Of a stretch of DNA of 5,444 bases, positions 5,386 to 5,444 are shown one piece after another. Location: assembly GCA_946480565.1 (NCBI GenBank), contig CAMLKR010000164.1:1-5444 (forward strand). Direction: 5' to 3'. Positions within the stretch are counted from its first letter, which is position 1; every line of letters begins with the position of its first letter. The translations under genes were made by a program, and so were the position numbers. The notes beneath the pieces were generated by a model. The model was not told the origin of the DNA. It worked only from the letters and a program-made list of their open reading frames with translations, and ran no database searches. The stretch is from an uncultured Arenimonas sp. Lineage in GTDB: Bacteria > Pseudomonadota > Gammaproteobacteria > Xanthomonadales > Xanthomonadaceae.

Positions 5386-5392
5386 CCCTCAC

Positions 5393-5444
5393 ATGAGCCT
5401 CATCATCGACTGCCACGGCCACTACACCACGGCCCCCAAGGCGC
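5393..5444 (+). CDS. ligJ: 4-oxalomesaconate hydratase (amidohydrolase superfamily), N-terminus only, partial
   Basis: Seventeen residues are visible, MSLIIDCHGHYTTAPKA, before the window ends. The IIDCHGHYTTAPKA sequence is the distinctive opening of LigJ-type 4-oxalomesaconate hydratase, which adds water to 4-oxalomesaconate to give 4-carboxy-4-hydroxy-2-oxoadipate in protocatechuate 4,5-cleavage and gallate degradation. His8-Gly-His10 is the HxH metal-binding motif of the amidohydrolase superfamily at the end of its first beta-strand. The start is fixed by AAGGAG seven bases upstream. The gene is the second of an apparent operon divergent from a LysR regulator. Other COG2159 amidohydrolases, such as gamma-resorcylate decarboxylase-like enzymes, share a D-x-H-x-H start, but the HGHYTTAPKA stretch favours the hydratase. 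Other pathway genes probably follow outside the window. Confidence 0.8.
   Translation, partial: MSLIIDCHGHYTTAPKA

Overview
The window looks like a high-GC chromosomal segment of a betaproteobacterium in the order Burkholderiales (Comamonadaceae- or Alcaligenaceae-like). The signs are strong G/C bias at third codon positions, a Bug-type (tripartite tricarboxylate transporter) solute-binding protein end, a Burkholderiales-type Porin_4 trimeric porin, and a LysR regulator diverging from an operon that leads into a 4-oxalomesaconate hydratase gene. That enzyme belongs to the protocatechuate 4,5-cleavage / gallate pathway. The genus cannot be fixed from the sequence alone.

Layout. Bases 1-59 hold the last codons of a rightward Bug-family binding protein, followed by a large GC-rich hairpin (61-108). 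A complete outer-membrane porin gene runs rightward at 140-1279. Facing it is a 98-residue leftward gene (1490-1786) for a membrane-anchored protein with four cysteines, resembling DUF6455. It has a convincing promoter (1890-1918) whose start point is covered by a MarR-style palindrome (1871-1887). After a gene-free stretch comes a leftward ABC-type (branched-chain amino acid family) substrate-binding protein gene (2170-3336). It is intact except for one in-frame TAG at codon 80, so it is annotated as a pseudogene. A second gene-free stretch (3337-3667) separates it from a leftward lysR-family gene (3668-4579). A 95-bp, AT-richer divergent control region (4580-4674) leads to a rightward ModA-like binding-domain protein with no signal peptide (4675-5364). 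Then, 28 bp later and with a strong ribosome binding site, comes the start of the 4-oxalomesaconate hydratase gene (5393 to the window end).

How the parts fit (inference). The right side reads as the regulator and first genes of an aromatic meta-cleavage operon: the LysR protein probably senses a pathway compound and switches on the ModA-like gene plus the hydratase. The Bug protein, the porin and the broken ABC binding protein suggest a neighbourhood devoted to uptake of organic acids or aromatics, one uptake component of which is now damaged. I found no mobile element, tRNA, rRNA or CRISPR array. The less ordinary points are the single amber codon in an otherwise well-preserved gene, the operator-controlled small cysteine protein with no regulator gene beside it, and the signal-less binding protein placed inside a catabolic operon.
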